Notes: generated from the sequence alone by a model not told the origin. Counted from the first letter of the stretch, positions 41,963-50,262 are shown. The stretch: 64,000 nucleotides of DNA from JACCTH01 sp035281645 (GCA_035281645.1 DATEDN010000177.1:3705-67704); one strand, 5' to 3'. Numbers and translations: made by a program.

Positions 41963-42626
41963 AATCGTCACGGCCGAAGCACTGGCCCGCAAGCACGAGC
42001 CCCGACTGATCATTCGCCACACCTTCGGGGTGCGAGTCGTCCATTGGTGGACGACGCTGACCTTTCTCTATCTACTTCTGTCCGGTTTCGCCTTGGGCTA
42101 CCCGCGCATGGCCTGGCTGCTCGATTTGATGGGGGGCGGCCAGTCGGTGCGATTCGTCCACCCTTGGGCAGGGGTGGGCTTCACCCTCGGTCTCATCTTC
42201 ATGGTCGCCATGTGGTTGCCGTCGATGACATTTCATTCCGTCGACCGGCATTGGTTCCGCAACCTCGGCGAGTACGTTCGCACCGGTCACACCGACACCG
42301 ATACCGACAAGTTCAATGCCGGCCAGAAGGCCTACTACTGGTTTTCGGTTGTCAACGGATTGGTGTTGTTGATCACTGGCATTCCCCTCTGGCTGCCGGA
42401 CCTATTGCCAAGAGAATGGAACCTGGCGGCGCGATTCTCTCACCATGTCTTCTTCCTCATGGCCGCTGGATTCCTCGTCGTCCATGTCTATCTCTCCACT
42501 GCGCGTTTTCCCGGGACATTCCGCTCGATGACATCGGGGACTGTGAGCCGGGCCTGGGCCGCATTTCATCATCCCCGCTGGTTTCGCCGGGTCGACGCCG
42601 GGAGAGAGCATGAAGGCGCCGATTAA
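41955..42626 (+). CDS. fdnI: Formate dehydrogenase-N gamma subunit (cytochrome b556)
   Basis: About 223 residues from ATG 41955; ATG 41940 in frame is an alternative. Four membrane helices carry the haem-ligating histidines (GVRVVHWWTTLTFLYLLLSG; HPWAGVGFTLGLIFMVAMW; FSHHVFFLMAAGFLVVHVYL). It anchors the complex and reduces quinone. It overlaps fdnH by 8 bp and fdhE by 17 bp, so the operon is translated as a unit. Confidence 0.94.
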   Translation: MAEIVTAEALARKHEPRLIIRHTFGVRVVHWWTTLTFLYLLLSGFALGYPRMAWLLDLMGGGQSVRFVHPWAGVGFTLGLIFMVAMWLPSMTFHSVDRHWFRNLGEYVRTGHTDTDTDKFNAGQKAYYWFSVVNGLVLLITGIPLWLPDLLPREWNLAARFSHHVFFLMAAGFLVVHVYLSTARFPGTFRSMTSGTVSRAWAAFHHPRWFRRVDAGREHEGAD

Positions 42627-43362
42627 GGGGGGCCCTTCCGAGTTCGAGGTGCGCCGTCAGCGGGCCCTCGATCTCGCGGCGACCGAACCGGCGGTATCCG
42701 ATCTCCTTGATTTTCTGGCCGTTGTGTTCGGATATCAGGAGGGACGGGCGGGCGATCCGGGAGTGGCAGAGGCTGCCCGACTGCTGACCGCTCCCTTCGA
42801 TCTCGACCTGGTATCTGAGGTGATCGCTCGGGAACATGAGAAGGCGCTTTCCACCTTGGCCCCGTTCTTGCCGTTGGCGACGACCCAGGTGGCCGATGGT
42901 TTCTTCCGGACCGTTTCGGAGGCACCCATCCTGGAAGGGGCGGCCGCTCTCTCGAACGTGCCGACCACCGACCAATGGCACGATGCCGTCTGTCCGATTT
43001 GTGGTGGACTTCCCAGGCTGTCGGTCATCTCCGAGGAGTCGGGAGAGTTCATGGCAGGAGCGGCTCGCTATTTGGTCTGCGGCCGCTGCGTGACGGCCTG
43101 GGGATTCGCCCGGGCGACCTGCCCGAATTGTCGAGAGCACCATCCCCAGAAGCTCGGGGTCTTCACCAACCAGCGATGGCCCTGGGCCCGGGTCGACACC
43201 TGTGAGACTTGTGGGTCGTACATCAAGACCTTCGATCTCCGCCTGCCCGGGTCAAGAGACGTGGTTCCCATCGTCGACGATGTCGCCACCGTTCCTTTGG
43301 ACCTCTGGGCCACCGACCACGGCTTCCATCCGTTGGTGCCCAGCCTTGACTCGATGCCATGA
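42610..43362 (+). CDS. fdhE: Formate dehydrogenase accessory protein FdhE
   Basis: 250 residues. The C-terminal half has four CxxC zinc-ribbon-like pairs (CPICGG, CGRC, CPNC, CETCG) that in E. coli FdhE bind iron and the FDH alpha subunit. FdhE is needed for assembly or activation of Tat-exported formate dehydrogenases. An SD (GGAGAG) precedes the ATG. It is fourth gene of the fdn operon. Confidence 0.92.
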   Translation: MKAPIKGGPSEFEVRRQRALDLAATEPAVSDLLDFLAVVFGYQEGRAGDPGVAEAARLLTAPFDLDLVSEVIAREHEKALSTLAPFLPLATTQVADGFFRTVSEAPILEGAAALSNVPTTDQWHDAVCPICGGLPRLSVISEESGEFMAGAARYLVCGRCVTAWGFARATCPNCREHHPQKLGVFTNQRWPWARVDTCETCGSYIKTFDLRLPGSRDVVPIVDDVATVPLDLWATDHGFHPLVPSLDSMP

Positions 43363-43387
43363 CTAACTCGACGGAAAGGAGAATGAG

Positions 43388-43804
43388 ATGACAGCAGTTA
43401 GTACCTCAAATCGGCGAGGATCGCTCGACCCGCCGGCGCGGCAGGCGTTTCGCATCCTCCATGTGGGATATGTCTTGTTACCGCTGATTGCCGGGGCCGA
43501 CAAGTTTCTCGGCCTCCTGGCCGATTGGGAGGCCTATCTCGCCCCCGTTGTCCCCGACACGGTGGGAATGGACCCCGAAACCATCATGAGAATCGTCGGC
43601 GGAATCGAACTCGTCGCCGCCGTCCTGGTCTTGATCCGGCCGGGGATCGGAGGATATGTCGTCGCCGCCTGGCTGGCTCTGATCATCGTCAACCTTCTCG
43701 TCCTTGGCGACTTCTACGACGTCGCTTTGCGCGACTTCGGGCTGTTGCTTGGGGCCCTGGCCCTCGCTCGGCTGTCGACGGCGGCTGCTCGCCGATCCGG
43801 CTAA
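43388..43804 (+). CDS. Small DoxX-like membrane protein
   Basis: 138 residues with about four membrane helices (FRILHVGYVLLPLIAGADKFLG, IMRIVGGIELVAAVLVLI, GYVVAAWLALIIVNLLVLG, FGLLLGALALARLS). The pattern resembles the DoxX/DUF417 group but I cannot assign it firmly. SD AAAGGAG lies 8 nt before the ATG. It follows fdhE by 25 bp on the same strand and could belong to the formate dehydrogenase transcript, perhaps in quinone-side redox or assembly; this is only positional. Confidence 0.65.
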   Translation: MTAVSTSNRRGSLDPPARQAFRILHVGYVLLPLIAGADKFLGLLADWEAYLAPVVPDTVGMDPETIMRIVGGIELVAAVLVLIRPGIGGYVVAAWLALIIVNLLVLGDFYDVALRDFGLLLGALALARLSTAAARRSG

Positions 43805-43807
43805 CTA

Positions 43808-44986
43808 CTACTGAGAGGCGGCCTTCATCGCGGGAGAGGAGTAGACCGCGAATACCCGGTCACCTTCGAGCCAATCTGTCAGGCCGTCTGCCTGGAGTTG
43901 TAGAACCTTTCTCGCCTGAGCTCCGGGATCGTCGATAAAAGCGAGCTTGACGACCCCGGCCTGATCCTGCACCCAACAACCGACGACCCGTCCATTCCAC
44001 CAGACCGTGGTGCCGGCGTTGCCCGCGGAGTCGAAGAGCTCGGGCGCGTGCCGGCCCAGGTAGAAGTTGCGCTCCTTCCACCCCATAACGGTTGGGTCGA
44101 GGATCGGAAGGAGCGTTCCCCAATCGGCCTCGAAAGTGACCGCTTCGGCATCGTCGGGGAGAAGCCAGCCGTGGGCTCCACCATCGAGTGACACCTCGAC
44201 TGCCGAGACGTCATTCAGGGCTTGCTTGACCGCCGACACGGTCGATCCCAGCCACCAGCGAAGGTCCTCGATGGTTCCGGGGCCAAAGGTCCCGAGCCAA
44301 CGTCTGATCAGCTCGGCGTAACCCTCGCGCTCGGGCAGGCGACCGGGACTCTCCCCTAGCCAAGCTTCCATCGATGTCCAGCGCGGGCGCGAGATCCGCC
44401 AATGGCCTTGATTATGTCCCCGGGCGATCACACCCTCGGCCCCGAGTTGGGCCAGGACCCGGGGTCCGATCGAGAACTCCCCGCCCCATTTCTTACCCGG
44501 CGCCAGCTCGATCCGACTCGCTAATGCAGGAATCCGCTCAGCCAACTCGCGCGTCGATAGTTCCGCACCCGCGCCCAATACTGAGGCGACCGTGAGACGG
44601 GCGGCGTCGAGCCATGCCGCCCCATCCGTAGCCAACCCTGCCGACTCGACCTCTTTTCTCAGCCTTGCTCCGTTTTGCTGGGCCACGCGAGCGCTGGCGC
44701 TCCCGAGCGCGGCAGGCAGCAGATCCCGCGGGAAAACGAAAAGAGTGCGACGCATGGCGAGTTGCTTGATCAACAAGCGGTCGTCGTAGAGAGCGGCATC
44801 CACATCGGAGACCTTCAGGCCATCGACCCTCGCCATCAGCGAGAGATAGACCGACGCTGCCTCGGTGGCATGGAGGACGGTCATGGCCCGAACCGCAGCT
44901 TCAGCGTCTCCCGCCTTGAAGTCAGCCGCCAGGGCGTGCCGTTGGGCGATTCGAGCCCGCCGCTCGCCATCCGTGACATGACGCAT
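43808..44986 (-). CDS. Winged-helix AlkZ-like DNA glycosylase family protein
   Basis: About 392 residues from ATG 44986 (RHVTDGERRARIAQRHALAADF); the longer frame to 45067 would run through a hairpin. Sequence features of the HTH_42/AlkZ family include LHATEAASVYLSLMARV, WLGTFGPGTIEDLRWWLG and VWWNGRVVGCWVQD. Characterised members (Streptomyces AlkZ, E. coli YcaQ) are DNA glycosylases that unhook interstrand crosslinks. Whether this copy keeps the catalytic QxD/QxQ motif was not settled, so function is family-level only. Confidence 0.82.
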   Translation of the reverse strand: MRHVTDGERRARIAQRHALAADFKAGDAEAAVRAMTVLHATEAASVYLSLMARVDGLKVSDVDAALYDDRLLIKQLAMRRTLFVFPRDLLPAALGSASARVAQQNGARLRKEVESAGLATDGAAWLDAARLTVASVLGAGAELSTRELAERIPALASRIELAPGKKWGGEFSIGPRVLAQLGAEGVIARGHNQGHWRISRPRWTSMEAWLGESPGRLPEREGYAELIRRWLGTFGPGTIEDLRWWLGSTVSAVKQALNDVSAVEVSLDGGAHGWLLPDDAEAVTFEADWGTLLPILDPTVMGWKERNFYLGRHAPELFDSAGNAGTTVWWNGRVVGCWVQDQAGVVKLAFIDDPGAQARKVLQLQADGLTDWLEGDRVFAVYSSPAMKAASQ

Positions 44987-45022
44987 CCGGCCCATTTTGG
45001 GCCGGTCGGGCCCGGCGTCTCG

Positions 45023-45070
45023 TTCTTGCGTAGATTTGGCCGCAAAAACAGGCCGAAATCTACGCAAGAA
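45023..45070. repeat. Perfect 15-bp palindrome with inner GGCC stem
   Basis: TTCTTGCGTAGATTT (45023-45037) is perfectly complementary to AAATCTACGCAAGAA (45056-45070). Inside, GGCC (45038-45041) can pair with GGCC (45051-45054). It lies between the acetyltransferase stop and the AlkZ-like start, both on the minus strand, and may terminate the former. The layout TGCG-nn-GATTT ... AAATC-nn-CGCA matches the element at 31741-31783. Confidence 0.8.
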
Positions 45071-45565
45071 TCAGCGGCCGACGCTGGGGCTCCGGCGTTC
45101 CATCACGACGACGTCGCGCCACACCCCGTTCGATTCTCCGAGCAGCTCCTGGGTACCGACTACGCGGAAACCCACCTTCTCATGGAGGGCGATGCTGGCT
45201 TCGTTCTCGGGGAAGACGGCCGTTTGAATGGTCCAGTAGCCAAGAGCTTCGCTTGTCTCGATCAGGGCTTCGAGTAGGCGCCGGCCGACGCCCTGCCTGG
45301 CAACCGTGGGATCGACGTAGATGCTGTGCTCGATGACCCCCCGGTAGCAAAAACGAGTCGAAACACGTTTGGCGGCGCTCCAGCCTATGACCCGACCTGC
45401 TACGGCGACGAGCCTCACGTTCGGGAGGTTGGTTGCGTCCCACACCTCCCAGGAGGGGGGTGCTGTCTCAAAGGTTGCGTTACCCCCCTCGATTCCGGCC
45501 CGGTAGATACGCTCGACGTCGGGCCAGTCGCCCGGCTCCATCGGCCTGATGGACAACCCGTTCAC
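45071..45565 (-). CDS. GNAT N-acetyltransferase (phosphinothricin acetyltransferase-like)
   Basis: 164 residues. The family opening SIRPMEPGDWPDVERIYRAGIE, the TFETAPPSWEVWD motif and the acetyl-CoA binding ARQGVGRRLLEALIE are those of Pat/YncA (MnaT) enzymes, which acetylate phosphinothricin, methionine sulfone/sulfoximine or related amino-acid analogues. It follows a lysR gene on the same strand with a 9-bp gap and so may be controlled with it. The natural substrate is uncertain. Confidence 0.88.
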   Translation of the reverse strand: MNGLSIRPMEPGDWPDVERIYRAGIEGGNATFETAPPSWEVWDATNLPNVRLVAVAGRVIGWSAAKRVSTRFCYRGVIEHSIYVDPTVARQGVGRRLLEALIETSEALGYWTIQTAVFPENEASIALHEKVGFRVVGTQELLGESNGVWRDVVVMERRSPSVGR

Positions 45566-45574
45566 GGAGTCAGT

Positions 45575-46480
45575 TCAGGCAGCGGTGACGATGGGCAGAA
45601 GTTCGCTCGCTGCTTTCTGCAAGTGCTCGATGAAGGCGCCGACGGCCGGGCGATGATCGCCCGCCGGTCGGGTGAGGGCGACGATCCGCCTTCTCACCCC
45701 TGCGATGGGAATCCGCCGGAGGGTCGAAGGCATTCTGGTCAGGGTCAGCGCCGGCAGGATCGAGACCGCGTTGATCGAGTTGAGAAGCTCGAGGGTGACC
45801 CCGTAATCGTCGGTCTCAAAGCGAACATCGGGTTCGAACCCTGCGGCCCGGCTGATGTGGCGTACCGCTCGTCCGCAGTCGCACGACTCGAGCGACGCCG
45901 CAACCCAGGGCCACTCGGCTGCATCGGCCAGCTTCTTCACTCCCGAGTCCTTGGGAACCACTAGATACAGCGGTTCCTCCAGCACCTTGTGCTTGGTCAG
46001 CCCCCGATGAGCTCGATTGGTCACGTGCGTGTAGGCCTGATCGACTGCCACGTCGAGGGCACCCAGGCGGAGTTCGCGGGTGGCGTCGACGTGTCCCAAT
46101 TCCGTCATGTGCAGATCCACGCGTGGATGGTCGATCGACATCGTCCTGATGGTCTCAGGGAGAAGGGTGGCCATCACGCTCTGGAGGGCACCAACCACGA
46201 CCCGGCCCGCGACCTCTCCTGAGGCCTCCGAAACCGCGGTGGTGGCGCGCTCGACGGCGTCGAAGACCGCATGAGAATGAGAGACCAGGACCTTTCCCGC
46301 CGGGGTCAGCACCACATTGCGTCCTTGCCGCTCGAGGAGGGGGGTTTGAAGCTCCTCTTCGAGGATGGCGATCTGTTGGGAGACCGCCGAAGGGGTGTAG
46401 GCGAGGGCGTCGGCAGCCGCAGAAATTGTGCCTCTTTCGGCCACTTCGCGGAGAAAACGGAGACGTTTCAGATCGAGCAT
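45575..46480 (-). CDS. LysR-family transcriptional regulator
   Basis: 301 residues. N-terminal winged HTH (LKRLRFLREVAERGTISAAADALAYTPSAVSQQIAILE) and an inducer-binding domain of two alpha/beta lobes (VVVGALQSVMATLLPETI; LVVPKDSGVKKLADAAEWPW). LysR proteins activate or repress nearby genes on binding a small effector. Candidates here are the acetyltransferase downstream and the small gene divergent at 46559. The stretch ESCDCGRAVRHISR has two Cys that could be redox-active. Confidence 0.93.
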   Translation of the reverse strand: MLDLKRLRFLREVAERGTISAAADALAYTPSAVSQQIAILEEELQTPLLERQGRNVVLTPAGKVLVSHSHAVFDAVERATTAVSEASGEVAGRVVVGALQSVMATLLPETIRTMSIDHPRVDLHMTELGHVDATRELRLGALDVAVDQAYTHVTNRAHRGLTKHKVLEEPLYLVVPKDSGVKKLADAAEWPWVAASLESCDCGRAVRHISRAAGFEPDVRFETDDYGVTLELLNSINAVSILPALTLTRMPSTLRRIPIAGVRRRIVALTRPAGDHRPAVGAFIEHLQKAASELLPIVTAA

Positions 46481-46558
46481 GATCGTGAAGTATAGCTACA
46501 CAGTCGGTTAAGGATTATTCGCTAGACGTAAAACGTTTCATACCTCAGAATGCTTGTT

Positions 46559-46702
46559 ATGGAACTCTTAGTCGTACTCTCATTGATCGTCCTGCTCGGA
46601 TTGGCAGCCGCTATCGCCGGAGTCGACAGCCGGGACGGAGCCGACTGGCGCCAGTCGCGACGTGTCGATCTCGCAACCAGCGGATGGCGAGCCCGGACCT
46701 AA
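46559..46702 (+). CDS. Very small single-pass membrane protein, 47 aa
   Basis: A 47-residue frame (50 if ATG 46550 is used). Residues 1-22 form a hydrophobic helix (MELLVVLSLIVLLGLAAAIAG) followed by VDSRDGADWRQSRR. The helix-plus-DSRDGADW pattern recurs, to my recollection, in small actinobacterial proteins of unknown role. It is divergent from lysR. Function unknown. Confidence 0.6.
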   Translation: MELLVVLSLIVLLGLAAAIAGVDSRDGADWRQSRRVDLATSGWRART

Positions 46703-46714
46703 CAACGGACCTAA

Positions 46715-47023
46715 CTAGGCGTAATCGGTGCGAAAACCGGCGTACCTCTCCACCCGGCGAATGTGGTCGGGGCCGCGGTTAAAGCGCCTGCCGATCTCGT
46801 CGTAGCTGAGGCCCTCGCCCCGCATCGCCAGTACTCGTCGCTCGATCGGTCGGAGCCCATCCGGCCGATCGAGTTCTATTTCGCGGGGAATCTCGGTCCA
46901 GGACAGGACCCGCTCGACATGCTGGGGGCTGCGTCGGAATCGACGGGCAATCTCATCGACTTCGACCCCATCGGCGCGAAGCGCCATCATCCGCCTCTCG
47001 ACAGGTCGCAGGCGCGAAGTCAT
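46715..47023 (-). CDS. Tandem helix-turn-helix protein, 102 aa
   Basis: 102 residues consisting of two copies of the same about 45-residue HTH unit: LRPVERRMMALRADGVEVDE...RRFRRSPQHVERVLSWTEIP and LRPIERRVLAMRGEGLSYDE...RRFNRGPDHIRRVERYAGF. Each looks like a sigma region-4/LuxR-type helix-turn-helix. No other domain is present. The protein may bind direct-repeat DNA sites. It is divergent from the TPR-cyclase, with a dispersed palindrome between. Confidence 0.75.
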   Translation of the reverse strand: MTSRLRPVERRMMALRADGVEVDEIARRFRRSPQHVERVLSWTEIPREIELDRPDGLRPIERRVLAMRGEGLSYDEIGRRFNRGPDHIRRVERYAGFRTDYA

Positions 47024-47056
47024 TTAGCGACGCTACCACCCATCCCACTATTAAAC

Positions 47057-47104
47057 GCGACCCTGGGTCGCTAGGGCCGCTGTAGCGCCTTACCCGCCCA
47101 CAGA
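47057..47104 (-). repeat. Dispersed palindromic repeat, copy 4
   Basis: On the minus strand: TCTGTGGGC, an imperfect core containing CGCT-AC-AGCG, then the 15-nt palindrome GCGACCCAGGGTCGC. It lies in a divergent promoter region between the tandem-HTH gene and the TPR-cyclase. It shares its ends with copies at 12166, 19092 and 35230. Confidence 0.7.
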
Positions 47105-47147
47105 AAGGGAGGCGGGTGCCAAACTGGTTGGCCGTGACTGGCCAATC

Positions 47148-49103
47148 TTGACCACCGACACCGCGACGCCCGATCTTCTCGCCGAGGCCCGGGCGGCCCT
47201 GGGTCGCCACGATTGGGGGCAGGCATACGACCTCTTTACCCAGGTCGATGCCACTGACGGGCTAAGTCCGGCCGACCTCGAGACCCTGGCCGGGGTGGCC
47301 TGGTTTTCTGGCCGGGGCGTCGAGTCACTCACTCTCACCGAAAAGGCCTTCCACGCCCATTTTGCCGCCGGCGACAAGGTGCGGGCTGCCTATGTGGCTT
47401 TCCAACTCGCCACGCAGTTCGGCCTCCGCAGCAAGAACTCGATCGCAGCCGCCTGGCTTCGGAAGGGCGACCAACTACTTGTCGACGAGCCGGAAGGATA
47501 CGCCCACGGTTATCAGCGGCTCGTTCTCGGTTACCTGGCGCAGGCCCGCGGTGAGCCGGAGGCAACCATCGAGCAAGCGGAGCGGGCGGTGGCCATCGCC
47601 GAGAGATTTGGCAACGCCGACCTTCGGGCCGAGGCACTGACGCTGCTCGGCCGGATCCGCATCGCTCAAGGGGCCACCGCCGAGGGGTTTGCCAATTTGG
47701 AAGAGGCGGCCGCGTCCGCCGTCAGCGGCGAGCTCACTCCGTTCAACGCCGGCGTCACCTATTGCGTGCTCATCTCCGCCTGCCGCGATCTCACCGATTA
47801 TCAGCGAGCCAGCGAGTGGACCGCGGAGACTGAGCGCTGGTGCGAGAGCCAGTCGGTGCCGGGATTTCCGGGCATTTGCCGCATCCACCGCGCCGAGGTC
47901 GTCGCCCTACACGGAGGTTGGGAAAAGGCCGAGGCAGAGCTGGAGAAGGCAACCGAGGAGCTCAAGGCTTACGACGCAGTACCGCCGATGGCCGACGGCT
48001 ATTACGCCCTCGGAGAGATCAGGCGTCGGCGCGGAGATCTGGCCGGGGCCGAAGCCGCGCTGGCCGAGGCCCATGACCTCGGGCACAGTCCTTACCCGGC
48101 CCTGGCCCTCATCAGGCTTGCCCAGGGGAAAGCGAAAGCCGCCGCCCAATCGATCAACGGCGCCCTCGCCGATGAGACTTGGGATCAGCTTTCGCGATCG
48201 CGACTGTTGCCCGCCCAGGTGGAGATCCTCGTCGCCACGGGAGATTTGAGCGACGCCCGGAAAGGTGCAGAGGAGTTCACCGAGCTGGTGGCCAACCGGC
48301 AGTCTCCTGCCCTCGGCGCCGCCGTTGATGAGGCCTGGGGAAGAGTGCTGCTGGCCGAGGGAAACCTCACCGAAGCTCTGCGCAGGCTGCGGGCGGCGAT
48401 CAAGGGATGGCGGGAGGTGAAGGCCCCATACGAGGTGGCCGTTGACCAAGTCCTAGTGGCGACCGCCCTCAGATCGACCGGCGACCATGACGGAGCGGAC
48501 CTCGAATTGGAGGCAGCGCATAAGGCCTTCGCCGAGCTCGGCGCCCAGCACGACCTGGCCGTCACCGAACGTCTGATTTCATCGGCCGCATCGCGGCGGG
48601 GAGCAGCGGAAGAAGTCAGCAAAACCTTCATGTTCACCGACATCGAGAACTCGACCAACCTGGCCGGCCTTCTTCGCGGCCGGGAATGGGAGCAGTTACT
48701 CGCCTGGCACGATGAGACCCTGCAACGTCTCATCCACCGTCATCGAGGCGAGGTGGTGAGCCATACCGGAGACGGCTTCTTTGTCGTCTTCGATTCGGCG
48801 AGCGATGCCATCGACAGTGCGGTTGCCATCCAGCGGGCCCTGGCCGAGCACCGCCAGATGGCCGGATTCGCGTTGTCGGTTCGTATTGGCCTTCACACCG
48901 CCGAGGCCACTCGCCACAACGACAACTACAGCGGACAGGGAGTGCACATCGCCGCTCGGGTTGCGGCATTGGCCACCGGCGGTGAGATCGTGGCTTCAAT
49001 CCAATCTTTGCCCCCAGGGGTAGATATTGGCGAGAGTCGAGAGGCATCACTCAAGGGAGTGGAGACTCCGATCGAGGTGGCCTCGGTGATCTGGAGCGAT
49101 TAG
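47148..49103 (+). CDS. TPR-repeat protein with C-terminal class III nucleotide cyclase domain
   Basis: 651 residues from TTG 47148. Residues about 1-480 are tetratricopeptide-like helical repeats (ALGRHDWGQAYDLFTQVDATD; ALTLLGRIRIAQGATAEGFANL; LGEIRRRRGDLAGAEAALAEA). Residues about 485-651 form a class III adenylate/guanylate cyclase domain with metal-binding Asp residues in FMFTDIENSTNLAGL and HTGDGFFVVFDSA, and the GQGVHIAARVAALA region. It would make cAMP or cGMP under control of protein contacts through the TPR part. Related proteins are abundant in actinobacteria. The stop overlaps the convergent DUF2652 gene by 4 bp. Confidence 0.88.
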   Translation: MTTDTATPDLLAEARAALGRHDWGQAYDLFTQVDATDGLSPADLETLAGVAWFSGRGVESLTLTEKAFHAHFAAGDKVRAAYVAFQLATQFGLRSKNSIAAAWLRKGDQLLVDEPEGYAHGYQRLVLGYLAQARGEPEATIEQAERAVAIAERFGNADLRAEALTLLGRIRIAQGATAEGFANLEEAAASAVSGELTPFNAGVTYCVLISACRDLTDYQRASEWTAETERWCESQSVPGFPGICRIHRAEVVALHGGWEKAEAELEKATEELKAYDAVPPMADGYYALGEIRRRRGDLAGAEAALAEAHDLGHSPYPALALIRLAQGKAKAAAQSINGALADETWDQLSRSRLLPAQVEILVATGDLSDARKGAEEFTELVANRQSPALGAAVDEAWGRVLLAEGNLTEALRRLRAAIKGWREVKAPYEVAVDQVLVATALRSTGDHDGADLELEAAHKAFAELGAQHDLAVTERLISSAASRRGAAEEVSKTFMFTDIENSTNLAGLLRGREWEQLLAWHDETLQRLIHRHRGEVVSHTGDGFFVVFDSASDAIDSAVAIQRALAEHRQMAGFALSVRIGLHTAEATRHNDNYSGQGVHIAARVAALATGGEIVASIQSLPPGVDIGESREASLKGVETPIEVASVIWSD

Positions 49104-50230
49104 CGCCGGACCGATGTAGCTAGGCGTTTTGATTCATCGGCCACCGGCAGTTCGGGTTCGGGTTCAGATGAGTCCGACATCCACTCTCGGACCACTTCTT
49201 TCAGCCGGTTGAGCTCGATCGGGAACTGAGTCGAGAACATCTCCTTGAGCATCTTGAAGCCGGCTGCCGCCGCCTTGCCTTTGGGTTGCAGGAAGCGATC
49301 GTGAACCGTAGTTCCCCCCTCGGTTGGTTCCACTTCGTGGGTCGAGATGATGCTGAGGCCCCCCGGCACCGTCGCTCTTGACGTGTAGTAGTGGGGAGGG
49401 CGCCAATCCAAGAACTCTTGCAGGATCACGTCTTCCCCGTGCATGCAATGGTTGAGAGTGCCGGCTCGTCGCCGACCGCTCGGGTCTTGTTGCTCGATAC
49501 TGGTGATTCCCTCTGACCACTTGGGTCGGAGCAATGGCGAGGAGATGAATTCCCACACCAGCTCGGGCGGGGCGGGAACGAAGCCGGAAAGCGAGAGCGC
49601 AGCCTCGCTCTCGTCGACGTAGACCCGCTTTCGATCGCGATATGACCTCCACGCCGCCTCCAAATCAGTGACCCAGCCACCGACCTCTCCGATGTGCTCG
49701 AACTCTTCGGAGTGGCGCCGGAAACCGAGCTGATCAGGATCGAGCGTCGTCTTGGCCAAACAAGCGTCGGTGATGAACAGATAGGCCGGCTCCGCAATCG
49801 AGTTCTTGAGGAGTCGGTGAACCAGAATCACGTCGCTTCCCACCAGTTCGGAGCGCCCGGCGATCTTCTGGGTGGCGACTTGACCGTGATGAGCCACCAG
49901 CTTCAGATTGAGCGACGGGATCAGAATGCAGGCGTTGCATGCGCACGTGGTGGCCTGTCGGATCGAAAGCAGACGATTACGAAAGTCGAAATAGCACCCC
50001 TCAGCCGTGTCGAGGAGCAGCGATCCATCGACCTCATCGGTAATGGCGAAGGCAAAGGCGGCGTCGCCCTCGAGCTTGGAGAGCTTGAAAAGCGGTCTTA
50101 GTCCCTTGACGACCGTGTTCATCAGGTCAGCCAGGATGTCTTGAGCGTGATCGAGCTCGACTCCGGCTAGATAGGAGGTGTAGCCGGAGATATCGGCGAT
50201 GATCAGACAGGCTGGGTCGGTAGCAGCCAC
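49100..50230 (-). CDS. DUF2652 (cyclase-like) domain fused to SRPBCC lipid/ligand-binding domain
   Basis: About 376 residues from GTG 50230. Residues 1-185 are a DUF2652 domain distantly like a class III cyclase (LIIADISGYTSYLAGVELDH; KLEGDAAFAFA) with a Cys cluster ATTCACNACILIPSL. Residues about 215-345 are an SRPBCC/START-like domain (GFVPAPPELVWEFISSPLLRPKW; ISTHEVEPTEGGTTVHDRF). The domain order suggests ligand sensing coupled to a nucleotide-binding module. It converges on a true cyclase at 47148. Confidence 0.78.
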   Translation of the reverse strand: MAATDPACLIIADISGYTSYLAGVELDHAQDILADLMNTVVKGLRPLFKLSKLEGDAAFAFAITDEVDGSLLLDTAEGCYFDFRNRLLSIRQATTCACNACILIPSLNLKLVAHHGQVATQKIAGRSELVGSDVILVHRLLKNSIAEPAYLFITDACLAKTTLDPDQLGFRRHSEEFEHIGEVGGWVTDLEAAWRSYRDRKRVYVDESEAALSLSGFVPAPPELVWEFISSPLLRPKWSEGITSIEQQDPSGRRRAGTLNHCMHGEDVILQEFLDWRPPHYYTSRATVPGGLSIISTHEVEPTEGGTTVHDRFLQPKGKAAAAGFKMLKEMFSTQFPIELNRLKEVVREWMSDSSEPEPELPVADESKRLATSVRR

Positions 50231-50262
50231 GGCCCAGCGATGGTATCTGTAGGAAGAAGGTT

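Noticed and set aside
45831..45840. GGTTCGAACC resembling a tRNA T-arm
   Set aside because: It lies inside the lysR coding sequence and no cloverleaf can be built around it.
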